A stretch of 64,000 nt of DNA. Origin: Eonycteris spelaea. Its lineage: Eukaryota; Chordata; Mammalia; Chiroptera; Pteropodidae. The notes below the pieces were generated by a model. That model did not search any database. It was not told where the DNA came from and worked only from the letters and a program-made list of their open reading frames with translations. The DNA is taken from positions 3,757,001 to 3,821,000 of the forward strand of contig PUFA01000164.1 in assembly GCA_003508835.1 (NCBI GenBank), written 5' to 3'. Shown here piece by piece: positions 12,673 through 25,047 of this stretch. A program made the position numbers and the translations under genes. The stretch's first letter is position 1; every line of letters begins with the position of its first letter.

Positions 12673-14655
12673 GCATACTCCGAATTCCTAGAAACTGTTC
12701 ACGAAAATGTCTTCAGTCTATTTAGCATATACTTTTGATACCCCTTTTAGATATTCAGCCTTAGAATACTATAAATATTATGGCCATGAATCCTGTTAAT
12801 GAGGAACTTGGGAGGAGTGTTGCCATCTAAAAATCCAAACAAAGTATAAATGGGATTCACATAAATAACCATATTTTTAAAAATAGTTTCGCCAGTGATT
12901 TCTCCTTAATTATAAGAGGCAAATTTTTTAACTCATAAAAACTTAAGGCATGCTTTTTTACTATTCATTTTTAATTGCATTATTAGTGAAGAATATTAAC
13001 ACTTTTAGTTTCTCTAAGGTATATACAGTGTATATATTTCCTTTAAATATAAACATTACAACCTTATTCACAGGTTTACATTAATTTAGAGATAATAATT
13101 AAGCTCTCCCTTCTTATACTTAAGCTGTTTTAATTTTTTTATCACTTGACATAAAAATTCTGCTGAAAATAAGAAAAGAAATAATAAAATGCTGTAAACT
13201 TCATTCTTGCTCATACACATGGATAATGGTATCAAATCAAATCAAATTGTAAAAGTATGAGAGTTTTTTAATATATGTATTATTTAAAATGCCTTTAAAT
13301 TTTTCCTATTAAATAACTAGTACTAATTATTATAATCAATCAATAGAAAACATGTGAAATTACAAAGGACTACTTACTGTAAGTTAGTTAAGATGCATCC
13401 CTTGCATGTAGAAGTGACACTGACATGAACACTGTCTTGAATATTTCTATTTTTGTCCTAGAACTACTACTAAGATGCCTATTATTTTCTGTATACAAAG
13501 TCCTTAATATTAATAGAAGCTGTGTGCAGCTTTAATTTCTATCAATCCTCCAACTTATTAACATCTCTTGCTTTATTATTGCTTGTTTCCTGGAAAGGCA
13601 AAGTCCAGAGGACTCAGATAATACTATGTGAGGTTACCATAGAAGAAGTTTCTACTACTTTTGTGACTAACAATCATAAGGCAATAAAATCATTTGAAAA
13701 GTGCTTAAATATAAAACCTAGGGAAAATTTTGTATTGCATTGTCTAAAAAAGTTCTTTTAAGTCAAATATATTGTTTTTGCTTTCTAGTTTACCATATTA
13801 CAATGATTCAAATGATTAAAATATATTGAAGAACTAAGAAATAAAAAGTAACATGATGCACATGAAAAAGCCTTAAAAGCTAGTGTAGGGATGCTATGCT
13901 GTTTCAAACACTATTTTAGGCAAGAGTCAACTTCTCTACCAAGAACCTGAACAAGAACAGGATAAATAATTCAATTAACAGAGTCAGAAAACTATTAAGA
14001 AATATGCCTATGGAATAGAGAGAAGAGCAGAGGAATAAGTATCTCTGAGTACAAGACATGAATGTGTAGACTATCGAAGTGGATCCTGATCACATGGCAT
14101 TGTTGAAGCTACCCTAAACAGTTCAACTCTTCGACTACTGTATGTTTAATAAATCTGGAATCATGCCTTTGCCTCCTTCTCTCCTTAGAAACAAATAGAA
14201 AGAACTCTCAATGTCACACTGGTTTATGCTACTTACTACAAACAATTCTTCCAAACCTTTTGTCTAAATGTCCAATTATATCAATAAGTAGAAAAAAATC
14301 AAACAAATTTAATATAAGTATTTCAGAGGGAAGGATTGAAAAGCAGTTTGTGACTAGCAGCACATATTCCTCTTTCTGAACTGGAAGTACATAGTCTATG
14401 CCCAACAAAGAAAGGAAGATAATAGAAAAGCAATTTGACTTAACCAACTGTATGCACCTAACAGATATAGGATCCGTATAAACCAGAGGAAAGCTTCTCA
14501 ATCTGGGATCTAGCTTGTGTTATGGTCTGCTAATTTGAGACAGAACCTTCTCTTTTTTAGGTTTGAGATATTTAAACTTTCATAATGTCTATTTTTTCTT
14601 TCTGTGCACAAGTTTAACTATTTTCCAACTTCCACAGCTTATGCTTACTCAAAGG
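12673..14655. other. Intron 8, unassigned
   Basis: AT-rich. Short open frames at 13522-13761 (+) and 14229-14501 (-) show no recognised domain and look like chance. Confidence 0.4.
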
Positions 14656-14871
14656 CAGGTTTGCTCAGCCACAGCATGGATATTTTGGACCTGATATTTC
14701 TCTGGTATGTAGGCTATCATATGCATTGTAGGATGCTTAGCAGCAAACCTGGTCTCTACTCACCACATGCCAGTAGCAGCCCCAACCTTGATTTGTGAAA
14801 ACCAAAAATATCTGTAGACATTGCCACTTATCCCCTAGGGGGTGATCACACTCCATTGCTCAAGGAATCTT
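14656..14871 (-). mobile_element. MER5A-like non-autonomous hAT transposon, antisense
   Basis: The sequence matches the reverse complement of MER5A along nearly its whole length. Blocks include 'gcattgtaggatgcttagca', 'ctcaccacatgccagtagca', 'aaccaaaaatatctgtagac' and 'cttatcccctagggggtgat', flanked by degenerate terminal repeats near 14660 and 14862. The element is ancient and non-coding. Two open frames overlapping it (14604-14798 and 14842-15102) are by-products. Confidence 0.85.
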
Positions 14872-15657
14872 CTTGCACCTGACCTTGACTATTCTTTTCC
14901 AAAGATGGGTATGTCTGTCAGCACAAACTATGGCGATATCCACTCAGTCCCTAAATCTGAAGAAAGTGTCCTGAGGACTGATAAAAATGGAAAATACTGG
15001 TGTGTTTATCTGGTTGAGAGTACAACTGGAAGGTATCTTGGGAGCTTAGAATGTAGCTCTTGGGCTAATAAAAAACGGTCTCAGTTTTTCTGTTTAATTT
15101 AGTCCTTCGTAGAACATAGTGTGAATGTTAGATTTTTCATTTTGTGTATCTGTGTAAACGAATATTTTGTGTTCATAACATACTAAGCTTATTCAATCTC
15201 TCTTTATTTGATTTGTTGATTTTTACAATTTTTACATTAAAAAAATTTACTAAGAGGTATTTTGTATATCACGTGAGTCTTTGCATCTTTCCCTAAATTC
15301 CATGTCAAGCTAGCACTGATTACCTCGTTAACTAAGAGACAGGTCTCCAGTTGGTCAGTTTCTAGAGACTGTGCTTGCCCTACCTAGAAATATCCTTCTA
15401 AATAGGTTCCCATCAACTACACTTAGAATAACTTGCCTGGCTAGAACCTTCCAGTCTTCTCTGGAAGAAAGTTAGTCCTGTATAAAGAAACAAAGATGTC
15501 TACCTTCTACCTTTGGATAGCTTCATATTTAGCTTCAAAGATGCCGCTGTTGCTATTTTAGTATGAGCTAGAAGGAATACCATCACAATAAGCCTCTGAT
15601 TAAGTGTTTACCTCATTCAGCCCTGAAAGGTCTAAATCAGTGTCCTCAAATTCATGT

Positions 15658-15660
<3 letters not shown>
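14872..15660. other. Intron 8, unassigned
   Basis: No gene or clear repeat. The composition is slightly richer in GC than its surroundings at 15290-15600. Confidence 0.4.
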
Positions 15661-15708
<48 letters not shown>

Positions 15709-15741
15709 TGTGAGAGAGAGAGAGAGAAAGAGAGAGAGAGA
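15661..15741. repeat. (TG)n(GA)n compound microsatellite
   Basis: About 23 TG units (15661-15707), a short break, and then GA units (15712-15740) with one interruption. Open frames on both strands here are repeat translations. Confidence 0.96.
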
Positions 15742-17592
15742 ATGATTCTGCTTAGATTTTCTGTTGTTTCAACTAAAATTCTCAAACTCTAAATCCTACC
15801 CAAATTGCAAATTTTACTCATATGGAATTCTAATTTGAGCTTTACTTCTTTCAGCGTGTTTGCATAAGTCACGCTTGTTGAAAATTTATATAAAAAAAAT
15901 TAACTAGAGGATGGAAATAGAAGAGAGAAATAAAACAGATGGTAAAGTTAAACTAAATGAGTTTCTAAAGTTTGTTTTTTTGTTGTTGTTGGTTCCCCAA
16001 TGAAGACTTAAAAAGATGAGATAAAACATAGATTGCATAGATATCTGCATCTATGAACGAGTTGTAAAAGAAGAGAACCAAAAGAGCTGTGTATAAAGCA
16101 TTCATGGCATTTTCTTTAATGGTATAAAAAACAGCAATCAACAATTCTAGGTTATAATATCAGGAAGTTATAAAATATTTGAATAGACACAAATCAGAAA
16201 TTGTGACTCAAACAATGTATATTATCTACTAAAAATTAAATTCAATTTATTAGTAAATCCTTAAAACTTTAAGGAAAAGAAATCTTAAATCATTGCTCTG
16301 AGAAAATATAAATAGTTCTTATACACACAGTGACTGTATTTTTACTTTAAAATGTGCATAATATCAATTATATTCTTTATTTTAGTGGCTGTCATTTATT
16401 CATTTTTATAAGCACAAAAATGACAATAAGAACCTTTTATCTTTTACTTTTTTTTGCCACGAGCTCTTAATTTCTTCAATGATTTAATCTTGTGTGGCGG
16501 TTATTAGAAATCTGACTTTCATTTGGGAAGTGACCATTGTTTTAACATGGGGGCCATTTATATAATTAATGTTGGGAATGCAATTGCCATTGTAAAAGTG
16601 CTTGATTGGAAATTGCTCATCACAATTTCAATGAGAAAGTTCAGCATCTTTCTGCCACTTTAATGATAGAGAAAATGAATTGAAAATAGAAAAATTTGAC
16701 TCATAATGAAGAGCGTGGTTTAGAATTAATAAGGTTCTAACCTTCAAGGCTTTTTTTCTTTTAACACTTAATATTGTCAGCCTATTGATTTTAATATAAA
16801 TTTCTTAATATTAATGTCATTATGGAATATAGTTTATTCTTCATATTACTTCAATGAAATGTATATTCAACAGAAATGTTTTTTTCGATTATAATTATAT
16901 TTTAATCTCATTAACAAAAGTAAACAACTGTCAAATTATTAGTTTATTTCATTTTAGTCTGTTATACACAACTGCAAAATACAAATACTATTCAGGCCTC
17001 AATGACTGTCAAACTCTGATTAACCTTGGGGTTAAGTTAGATTTGGATTTTAACTCAAAGCCTCTCTGTGATTTCCAAAGCCATTTTTCCCCATTATTCT
17101 CTCTGGCACTCTGCTTCTCAGACTCTGTGTATACTAATTTGTCCCTGGACTGCATAGGTTAAAGGCTTCATATACTTTACTTTTTCCATAAAGTCATTTA
17201 GAATATACGAGGGAAATTTGCATTTATTAAAAAAAGTTATAAAGTCCTGAATCATTATGGAGATGAATGTCAGTCCATGCTACATATATTTTGAAGCTTT
17301 GTAATTAAATGTATTATTTCAATTGATAAGCTGACCCACTTATGTTTATGAAATGAAGTTCTTCATCTTTGATACTTTTGTATATTGAAATCTACCTTAT
17401 TAATAAAGCTACACCACTATTTATTTTACTTGTTATGTGATATAACCTTCCATTATTTCACTTTCATATATATGTCTACATTTTTTTATAAAAAATGAGT
17501 CGCTTTTAAATGCATTTGATTGAATCTTGCTTTATGTGCTGTTGACAATCCCTGCCTTTAATTGAAGTGTGTAGAAAATTTATATTTGCTGG
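15742..17592. other. Intron 8, includes a conserved-looking block
   Basis: Mostly AT-rich. The part at 16440-16700 is complex, non-repetitive and homeodomain-motif rich (TAATTA-type sites, 'gggaatgcaattgccattg'), and it reads like a conserved non-coding element. This is an impression only, since no comparison was possible. Confidence 0.35.
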
Positions 17593-17726
17593 ATTTAGTG
17601 TATATCACTCTTTGCTTGTTTTATGCTGTCTTCTCTTTCCCTCTGAATACAAAATATATTTGTTTTCTCTAAATAGGAGAAGAAATAGTTTATACTTATC
17701 CCTAAAATAGCTCATCAAATAGTCTC
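17593..17726. repeat. 134-bp tandem duplication, copy 1
   Basis: The first of two adjacent 134-bp copies, starting 'atttagtgtatatcactc' and ending 'aaatagtctc'. It differs from copy 2 at three positions by my reading (two adjacent changes after 'gtttat' and the last base). The near identity indicates a recent duplication compared with the old repeats around it. Confidence 0.97.
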
Positions 17727-17860
17727 ATTTAGTGTATATCACTCTTTGCTTGTTTTATGCTGTCTTCTCTTTCCCTCTGAATACAAAATATATTTGTTTT
17801 CTCTAAATAGGAGAAGAAATAGTTTATCTTTATCCCTAAAATAGCTCATCAAATAGTCTT
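17727..17860. repeat. 134-bp tandem duplication, copy 2
   Basis: The second copy, directly abutting copy 1 in the same orientation and about 98% identical. No known repeat family is recognised in the unit. Confidence 0.97.
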
Positions 17861-18330
17861 ATAGAAATTATTTGACATATTCAAGAGTTGATAATGCAAA
17901 CTTTAAAATAGAAAAGTAAATATTAGTTATAGAATTCCAAAAATATTTTAACTTACAAAAATGCATTTTACATTTGCATCATAAAAATAAGTTGAATGTG
18001 ATATTTTATTTTCTTTATTGTATTTAACTTAAGTATCATGAAGGATAATGCTAATTCTTATTGTTCATAGCTGTTATGTAATCTGAACAATATATTTGTA
18101 AATATACATTAATTTAAATACAAACTATTTCATAACTCAATACAGCCAAAACTAGGATTATTAATTGATAGGAAAAATTACAAATTTAAAAAATTATCAT
18201 AATGTTAAAACATTTAGTAATGCATGTTTTCCTTATTATCACCTAAATTTTAAAACAATGATAAGACTAATAGTATTCTTTTATTGCTAATACTTTATCT
18301 AATGGAAGTCAGTAAACTTAAACTAACATT

Positions 18331-18347
18331 ACACACACACACACACA
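18331..18347. repeat. (AC)n short microsatellite
   Basis: Eight and a half AC units, followed by an A run. Confidence 0.9.
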
Positions 18348-18539
18348 AAACAGAGTCTGCAAGGTGATGAAAAGTCCAATCAAATTTCTTTAAAAAATTT
18401 AAATTGAATTTAGAGTCAATATCATACATATAATTGTTGGGCCCTAGAATAGGTGATATCTCCAGGAAATTGCTGGTGGAAGAAGAAAAGTTTTCAAATA
18501 AAGTCAGAGGTAAATACACAGAGACCATCCTGAAAAAAA

Positions 18540-18735
18540 CTGGAACTGGGAGTCACACAGAGTAGGTTTAAATCTGGCTTCATTTATCCCCATTAATATG
18601 TATGACTTTAGAGAATATTTTAAAAGCTCAGTAGACTTTGTTTTTATAAAATAGAATGGGATTTATGTGGCGATCAAATAAGGTAATAATCATAAATGAT
18701 ATGCTATAATGTCAATTTTTTATAGTTGCTAAATA
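18540..18735 (+). mobile_element. MIR SINE fragment
   Basis: Plus-strand order matches MIR: 'ggagtcacacagagtaggtt' and 'aatctggcttcattta' (the B-box side), 'atgactttagagaatat', then 'ttataaaatagaatgggat' and 'atcaaataaggtaataat'. Diverged, as expected. Confidence 0.7.
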
Positions 18736-19059
18736 ATTGCTATCTTTTTGTCATATGTATTCTTATATAGAATATAATATTAGATTCTTGTATACTATAC
18801 AAATAATGTTTTATTTTAACATATGTTTGCACAGTACACATATAAATTTGACCACAGTCCATTTTATAAGTTGGCTTTCTATTATTTTTAAAAATATTTT
18901 GTTCAAATATTTTATACTACAAAAAAATAATAAAGTGAACATGATCCTGGCATTTTTATTTTCCAAAGTCCCATTAAAAAAATAAAGCATTACAGGTATA
19001 TTGGACGTCTGGTTTGTGTTCCTCCAATGTCATTTCCCCTCTTATCTCCCTGTAGGCAG

Positions 19060-19530
19060 TCCTAGTAAATTCAGTACATATAAATAATTCTTACACATGT
19101 GTTTATACTTTGCTATAGATTTATGCAATCATAAAAATATGCTTCCAAAATTTCAACTCTTCATTATCACACTTTATATTTATCATTTTCAGTAACGTTT
19201 TAAAATTCAACATCATGTTTGTTAATTATAAGTATTAATACATATAACTTTGTTTACTATACCATGATAAATGTATCCATTCTCCTACACATATGCTTTA
19301 GTTTGTTTCAGATTTAGAGTGAAAATTGTTGTCTATGTCACATTCAGTTACAAATCTGATAGGTTCTCCAATAGACAGACCTGAAAATAGAATTGCTGCG
19401 TTGTAGGATATGCCTTACTGTGTGTAATACCCACACTCTGTATTCGTAAAGTCATTTAAAAAAATATCTACCAAAAAAAGCAAACTTTAAAAAAAAATTT
19501 TTGACTAACAATTACCAGACTAATTTTATT
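19060..19530 (-). mobile_element. Possible old L1 3'-UTR piece, antisense
   Basis: The block 'agaattgctgcgttgtaggatatg' near 19390 resembles the reverse complement of old L1M 3' regions ('gaattgctgggtcatagg...'). The flanks are weakly similar. Low certainty. Confidence 0.35.
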
Positions 19531-19851
19531 TCCCATTTTAGTTTAAGAGCTTAAGGCATTAGTTACTGTGGTTTTATGTAGTACTTGATTAGCTATAATA
19601 AAATAAAAACACTGCCTAGAACACTTATTTTATAATAAAAACATTGTTTAAAACACTTATTAATACTCTGTCAACATAATTCTTACTAAGTTAAAAAATC
19701 TCTATTACTAAACTTTATATAACATGTTTAACTATACCTATAAGGTTATATTTATCTGGCTTAGATTAACAAAAGTATTTGAAATACAGACTGCCTGAAG
19801 CTGTTATGTTTTGAAGTACTAAATTACTTTGCCATGTATTAAATTACTTAC

Positions 19852-19966
19852 TCTGAATCTTCCAATTATATTGAAACACCATCCTTCATTCAGACAGTTG
19901 ATGCTGAGCAGTCTACAGTGGTCAATTACTTTCTCACTGTTATTTCCAGTAAATCTTGGCATACAA
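19852..19966 (-). pseudogene. EYS: EYS exon 8, reading frame open
   Basis: The minus strand has acceptor GATGTATTTACAG, then 115 bp, then donor GTAAGT. With the AG left over from exon 7 it reads S-C-M-P-R-F-T-G-N-N-S-E-K and then V-I-D-H-C-R-L-L-S-I-N-C-L-N-E-G-W-C-F-N, ending I-I-G-R-F-R. Remembered human EYS 395-433 has the same frame, length (c.1185-1299, 115 bp) and most residues, including D-H-C, S-I-N-C-L-N-E and W-C-F-N-I-I-G-R-F. One expected EGF cysteine (human C405) is serine here. The splice sites and frame are intact, so this exon alone would be functional. It is called pseudogene because exons 6 and 9 of the same gene are broken. Confidence 0.92.
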
Positions 19967-20635
19967 CTGTAAATACATCAGTGTAAATAAGAGAAGTTGC
20001 AAATTAAATATTTTCATAAAAATCTATTAACATTCTGCCAAAATAATAATGCTTTGTTTAAATTACATATAAAATATATTATTACATTATATTTTCAATC
20101 ATTAATTTTGTCCATGGGTACTTGTGTTCTCAGCAAAGGAGAAAATATTTATCTATTTAGAGGGAATTAGAGTAAACTGCATTTTCATCGAATGGTCAAT
20201 ATTATCTTTTGAGAATTTAAGGGCAAATCAACTTTGGTCTAAATGAATAGCTATCAATAAAATGCAGGTTTGGGAAAACTATTGGAATAAATGAGACCAT
20301 TATTGAAATATGAAAAGGAAAAATGATGATGAAAGAGATTTTTACTCTTTAGTAATGCTATTAGATACTGATGATGTGATATCAGGAGTTGATGGCACAA
20401 ATGAATTTTAGTGTAAAGAGTTACAGTGGACAAAAATAGTATGGCCATATTTAGGTTATTATAGAGTTTTATTTGTTGTCATTTTTACATTTTTATAAAG
20501 CAATCTTATAGTGTAAATATATTAACAGTTGCCAAAAATAATAATGCTTTGTTTAAATTACATACTACATATATGTATTTTACATCATACTTTCAATCAT
20601 TAATTTTCAATAAGCTTTTCTGATTGAAATTTAAG
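19967..20635. other. Intron 7, unassigned
   Basis: AT-rich. Two similar short segments (20030-20110 and 20522-20605, sharing 'aataatgctttgtttaaattacat') suggest an old local duplication about 490 bp apart. Confidence 0.5.
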
Positions 20636-21115
20636 TGCCTGACATTAAGGTTTTGATTAGTGAGATATTCATTTCAAGGACATTCATCTCAAATAAACAT
20701 ATTGGCAGCTATATGATAACTACTAACTATACAACTAGATAAGTAGATAGGCTTCCTCTACCCATGAAGTTTTTATATTAGAAACCCCTGGGTAACCTAG
20801 AAACAGATTTCTTGAGTAACCCTGCTTTATCCTTCCACTCCTTAAATCCTCCTCTTCTGTTTTATATTCACTAATAAAGGTGAACCTTTAAAACCCTAGG
20901 CACTCCACCCTCAATCCTAATACAGGCAGAACTCCATGACTGTGCTCTCTCTTTCTTTTTCTACCTACTACCTCACTGACTGGCCCTCTGGGATCCTATT
21001 CATTCTCCAGAACCTGTGAGTAATAAGCCTTGGTTTCTCAAGTTCCCTGTTGGTTGTTTTTGAAGTGCAAGTTGCAATCATAATAAAAACCACAAGAGTC
21101 AGTCCAGCCATAACA
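20636..21115 (+). mobile_element. Solo LTR of an endogenous retrovirus family (copy A)
   Basis: About 480 bp starting TGCCTGACA and ending in CA before TCGG. It aligns by eye along its whole length with 49973-50459. Shared blocks include the start, 'tcatttcaa', 'caaataaacatat' versus 'tgaataaacacata', 'gtgagtaataagc', and 'cagtccagccataaca' near the end. A pyrimidine-rich stretch precedes the 3' part. No internal retroviral genes and no clear target-site duplication were found. The family name is not assigned. What follows (TCGG / TTGG) could be the start of internal sequence. Confidence 0.7.
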
Positions 21116-21689
21116 TCGGCTCCAGTTGGAGACATGTCTATGGAGACTCACCACAAGCAGCAGGGCCCACCCAGATGAATGCCCCAAGCATTCCTAGCCT
21201 GTGACAGACAGGAAACAAATCTGGTTTCCACTGTACTGCAGTTCATTAGCTGCAATCAATAAGGTGCTAAAGAACACATACTGGTGTTCTGGCTTCCATT
21301 GCCCTCACTCTCATTAATTTGTAGGAAATATTTCTGTACTTTAAATCAAATTTAGTAAACCAAATGGGGTACTAAATTAAATGACAGTGTGTCTCTCTAA
21401 AATAAACACTAGAGGATTAAGACCAAAGATCATATTTCTTAAGATTAAGTTGTTATAAGCTGATTTAATACTAAAATGAACTGTATTTCATTATTGTACC
21501 ATATATTCACTATTTCAAATTTCTTCTACAAACACGGGATACTTTCATAAAAGAAGAAATCAAAGATCATATGGACAGAGTTAAACTGAAATAGCATCAA
21601 TAAAACATTTTTGTAATTTATCTTTCTTGCTGTTCAAGGCACAGCTTTGCACTTTCATCTTGTTGAATTGAATCATTCCTTCATTTATA
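21116..21689. other. Intron 7, unassigned
   Basis: The first 140 bases are GC-richer and could be a short piece of retroviral internal sequence following the LTR. The rest is AT-rich with nothing recognised. Confidence 0.35.
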
Positions 21690-21905
21690 TCAGTAATAAC
21701 CATCCATCTTTTTAGCACCTACTATATGCCAGCTACTAAGTATAGTATTACTTTTACATAATTTTATTATTTTGTCATTCAATCCTTACAAACCTTGTGT
21801 GAAATGTATTTATTACCACTATGTTATAAATGAAGAAATATACTCTGAGAAGTTAAGTTAGTTGCCTTGGTCATATCATTAGTTTCTGAACTGTTATTAA
21901 AATTA
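21690..21905 (-). mobile_element. MIR SINE, antisense
   Basis: Blocks in the order of reverse-complement MIR: 'gcacctactatatgccagct', 'attcaatccttacaaacct', 'tataaatgaagaaatatact' and 'gaagttaagttagttgcctt', followed by 'ggtcatatcattagt'. One of the clearer MIR copies in the window. Confidence 0.85.
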
Positions 21906-23284
21906 AAAATAGTCTAATTTTTAAATGTATTTTACTCTACTATTGCATTAATGAAACCTGTTAAGATACGTTTACCTAATTCCTATCATTCTGAGGACCT
22001 AACCAAAGATCTAGTAATTGTTCTGATACCACTTTATTATGAAAGGTTATCATTTCTATCCTGTCCTATTTGGGGTAGGGAATGGCAGAAAGAAGGAAGC
22101 ACTAGACTATACTAAAACTTTAGTGAGCTGTGGTCACCATGTCTCAATTTTCCTTTTGAGTGGGAATGAATTAAATTGGCCAAGAATAGCTAAGGACATG
22201 TGTGAAACTTGGATTTAATTATTCTGAAGTTTATTTCCAAAGATGAGGGATAAGGTTATGAACTAAATAACTAATATAGAGTCATTAGTGAGATCAGATC
22301 AACAAGTTGTTGTATGTAATTAGACAGCAGCCACTCTGAGAAAGATGTTTCCACAAAGGAAGCAGGACCTCTTGACAATAAAAAAAAAAAAAAAAAAAAA
22401 ATTGGGCAAAGGTGTTAACACTCTCACTACATACTAAAGAAAAGGCCTCCCAAACATCATCTGTGACACTTAACCCAAGGAAGTTTAACCCCAAGGCTGA
22501 AGAAACCCGTAATTAGAAAATCTTCCTATTAAGTTACAGGCTATCAACCGCCCATGTCTTTACCACTTACGGCTTTAAATCTAAAAAGATGCTCCTGAAT
22601 CTCATTCACAAAGACAATGACATCCTATCAACTTAGACTGCAGTTAGAGAAAGTGAAGACTTATATAGTTATTCTTGCCACCGAAGAATTTAAGCCAGAG
22701 AAAACAAAACCAAGGGGAAAAAAAAGCAAACTCTAGAACAACTATTCTATCGAGAAACTCTATTGCAAAAGAAAAACTACAATTTTTACTTAGTAGAGAT
22801 GAAACACAAAAAAAAATACCTAGAGGAAGAGAGAAAATTTGAACAGAATCAACATTTTGACCAAATAAGTTAAACAGATATAATTTTTGTGAAATAGAAA
22901 TAAAAGATTATATGGAGAAATAATATATTAAAAGGAGGTTATTTAGTTGCTAACAAAAAATTTAAGTGGAGCCAAGTTAAGAAAGAAAATTAAGAAAGAA
23001 AAAGTTCGAACTAAAAGTAGATTAAAAAGATATTTAATGAAAATAATAAAGTCAAATTATCTCCTCATCACTCTCCATAATATTAAAAAAAAGTGTATAA
23101 TTTATGTTTGAGAAAATGTAACAAAAAATTGAGGGAAAGGAAAATATAAAAATAAACATTTAAAATAGAGTGAATCAGAACATTTTAAAAGATTAATAAG
23201 GGCAAAGATATATCTTAAAGAACTCATCTGTATAAATATCAAAACCCAAAAACTTGTATTCATTTTGTTTTAATTCATTTTCCT
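21906..23284. other. Intron 7, unassigned, with an A22 run
   Basis: A 22-base A run at 22380-22401 could be the tail of a retroposed sequence, but the upstream part was not recognised. 22680-23260 is strongly A-rich on the plus strand. Confidence 0.4.
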
Positions 23285-23596
23285 TGCTTCATTCTCTGGC
23301 CTCTCTTGCGCAGGATATTTTTCTTTGCTAACTCATCAGGTCTCAGGTTTGTCGCCACACTGTCGTAAGTGGGGCAGCCTTCAGTGAATAGAAGGCTAGT
23401 CGGGCCAAGAAAGTAAAAGCAGCCAGGCTACCAGTCCTCTGCTGAGAGCCAAAGACCTGAACTTTCTCCCGCATATCACTGAGGATACTCCCACCCCCTG
23501 CAGCTGAGAAACTTCAGTCCTTAAATTCAGAACTTGTTTGATTCTTTCTGGCAAAGGGAACAAAAAAAAACAAAACACACAACAAACAAAACAAGG
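23285..23596 (+). repeat. GC-richer segment ending in an A-rich tail, family unknown
   Basis: About 280 bp clearly richer in GC than its surroundings, followed by an A/C-rich tail at 23561-23596 (AAAAC-type units). The layout resembles a retroposed element. No tRNA, 7SL or known SINE promoter boxes were found and no protein is recognised. Confidence 0.35.
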
Positions 23597-24720
23597 CTGA
23601 TTTTGATCTGCCTTATATATTCAAAGCACTTATACCGATTAGTATTCACTATTTTCTAGTTACTTTCCTGGTGTTCCCTATGCTAATTTACAAATGTTTG
23701 CTTAGTTCACAAAGCAAGATAAATTTGCATAAATTGTTTCTGTTGAGATACTCAGAGAGGCTAAAACTTAACTCATTTAAGCTGCTCAAGTATCCAGCAG
23801 CCATTTTTCAGTCAAAGAAGGCAGTAATTTTAAATACGAGAATAGGAGAAAAATGCCTTTTAGATCACTCTGCTCCTTTGACATTCAAAGTATCATTATA
23901 CTTTTGTATAAAACTATTATTCTATAATAAATATGAAAGTAGCAGAAATATTTTTATCAGGCTGGAGGGTAAGAGAAACCCAATAATGGTGATTAAAATG
24001 CTTAAGTTGTCGTTTTTAATGGTAAGAGGAGGTTTATATAGAGAAAAGCAGATAGGATTTGAAAAGATAAATGTAGGAAACAAAAATAAAGGTAAGGAAA
24101 ATAAAATAAGTGGAAATTCTAGGACAAAATAAGGCACACTTTAATTTATCTTTATTTTTTCTAAATTATTTTCTATAATTGCCTTAAATGTCTCTCAATT
24201 ATGGAGTTGAATGTTGCCAATTAGGCTAATATTTATTGAACCATTTGCTTATTCTATTTCTTAGAAATGGTATCATAAACTTTGTTCAATGACTTATAGA
24301 ATACATGTTACTGATTATAGTATATTTTAAATATAATTTTAAAAATATTTTTCAAAATATCAAGGAAATAAAAATCTAATAAAATTAAAAATTAAATGTG
24401 CTATATTATAACACATGATTGCTAGAAAATTGTTAAAGTAATGTATCAAAATAATGAAATAACAATGTCATAAAACAAAAAAAGTGGGAATTAAAAATTA
24501 AATACATTTAATTTTATAAAAGATCTAGCTTCAAAGACAGTACATCAACAGTGTCACTTTCGATAAAGTATATTCTTGCTCAGGGTTTTCCAACTGCTGA
24601 AATAGCTCTTTCAAAGTCTGTACTATTCTAGGAAATAAAAAGGAAATAGTTATAAGTAACCCTAAATAGTTTTCTCGAAATACTTTCATCACTTGTTTAA
24701 AGACTTGGAGGAGGTTTGGG

Positions 24721-24723
<3 letters not shown>
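23597..24723. other. Intron 7, unassigned
   Basis: Contains a 153-codon open frame (23671-24132, +) without recognisable domain or codon bias. It is judged a chance frame in A-rich DNA. Confidence 0.4.

Positions 24724-24760
<37 letters not shown>
24724..24760. repeat. Homopolymer T37
   Basis: 37 uninterrupted T. It could be the reverse complement of a retroposon tail, but the sequence to its right (24761-24900) was not recognised as one. Confidence 0.95.
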
Positions 24761-24762
<2 letters not shown>

Positions 24763-25034
24763 GGCTCAAACCATACTAAGTGAGTTATAATTTTTATCTT
24801 AAAGAAAGCATTGTGGTTCACTTTCATCTACTTTCATTTTATTGTGTATAGATGGGGATCGTGAAGCAAAGTTACTTGTATCAGTTTCAACACTGTCACC
24901 TCTGCCTACAAATGTACCTCATTTTTTCTTACTACCAGGGTTGTCCAAGCCCTGGTCCCCCAGATATTTGCAATAGTTGCATGGTTAGTTAGACCGTCTA
25001 TTTCTATTTGTGTCATGTACCTATTCCAGTTCCT

Positions 25035-25047
25035 GGGGGGGGGGGGG
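25035..25047. repeat. Homopolymer G13
   Basis: 13 consecutive G, followed by A-rich sequence. Such runs can form G-quadruplexes and are prone to sequencing-length error. Confidence 0.9.

Noticed and set aside
23671..24132. 153-codon plus-strand frame
   Set aside because: Lysine- and leucine-rich translation of AT-rich DNA, with no domain or conserved start context.
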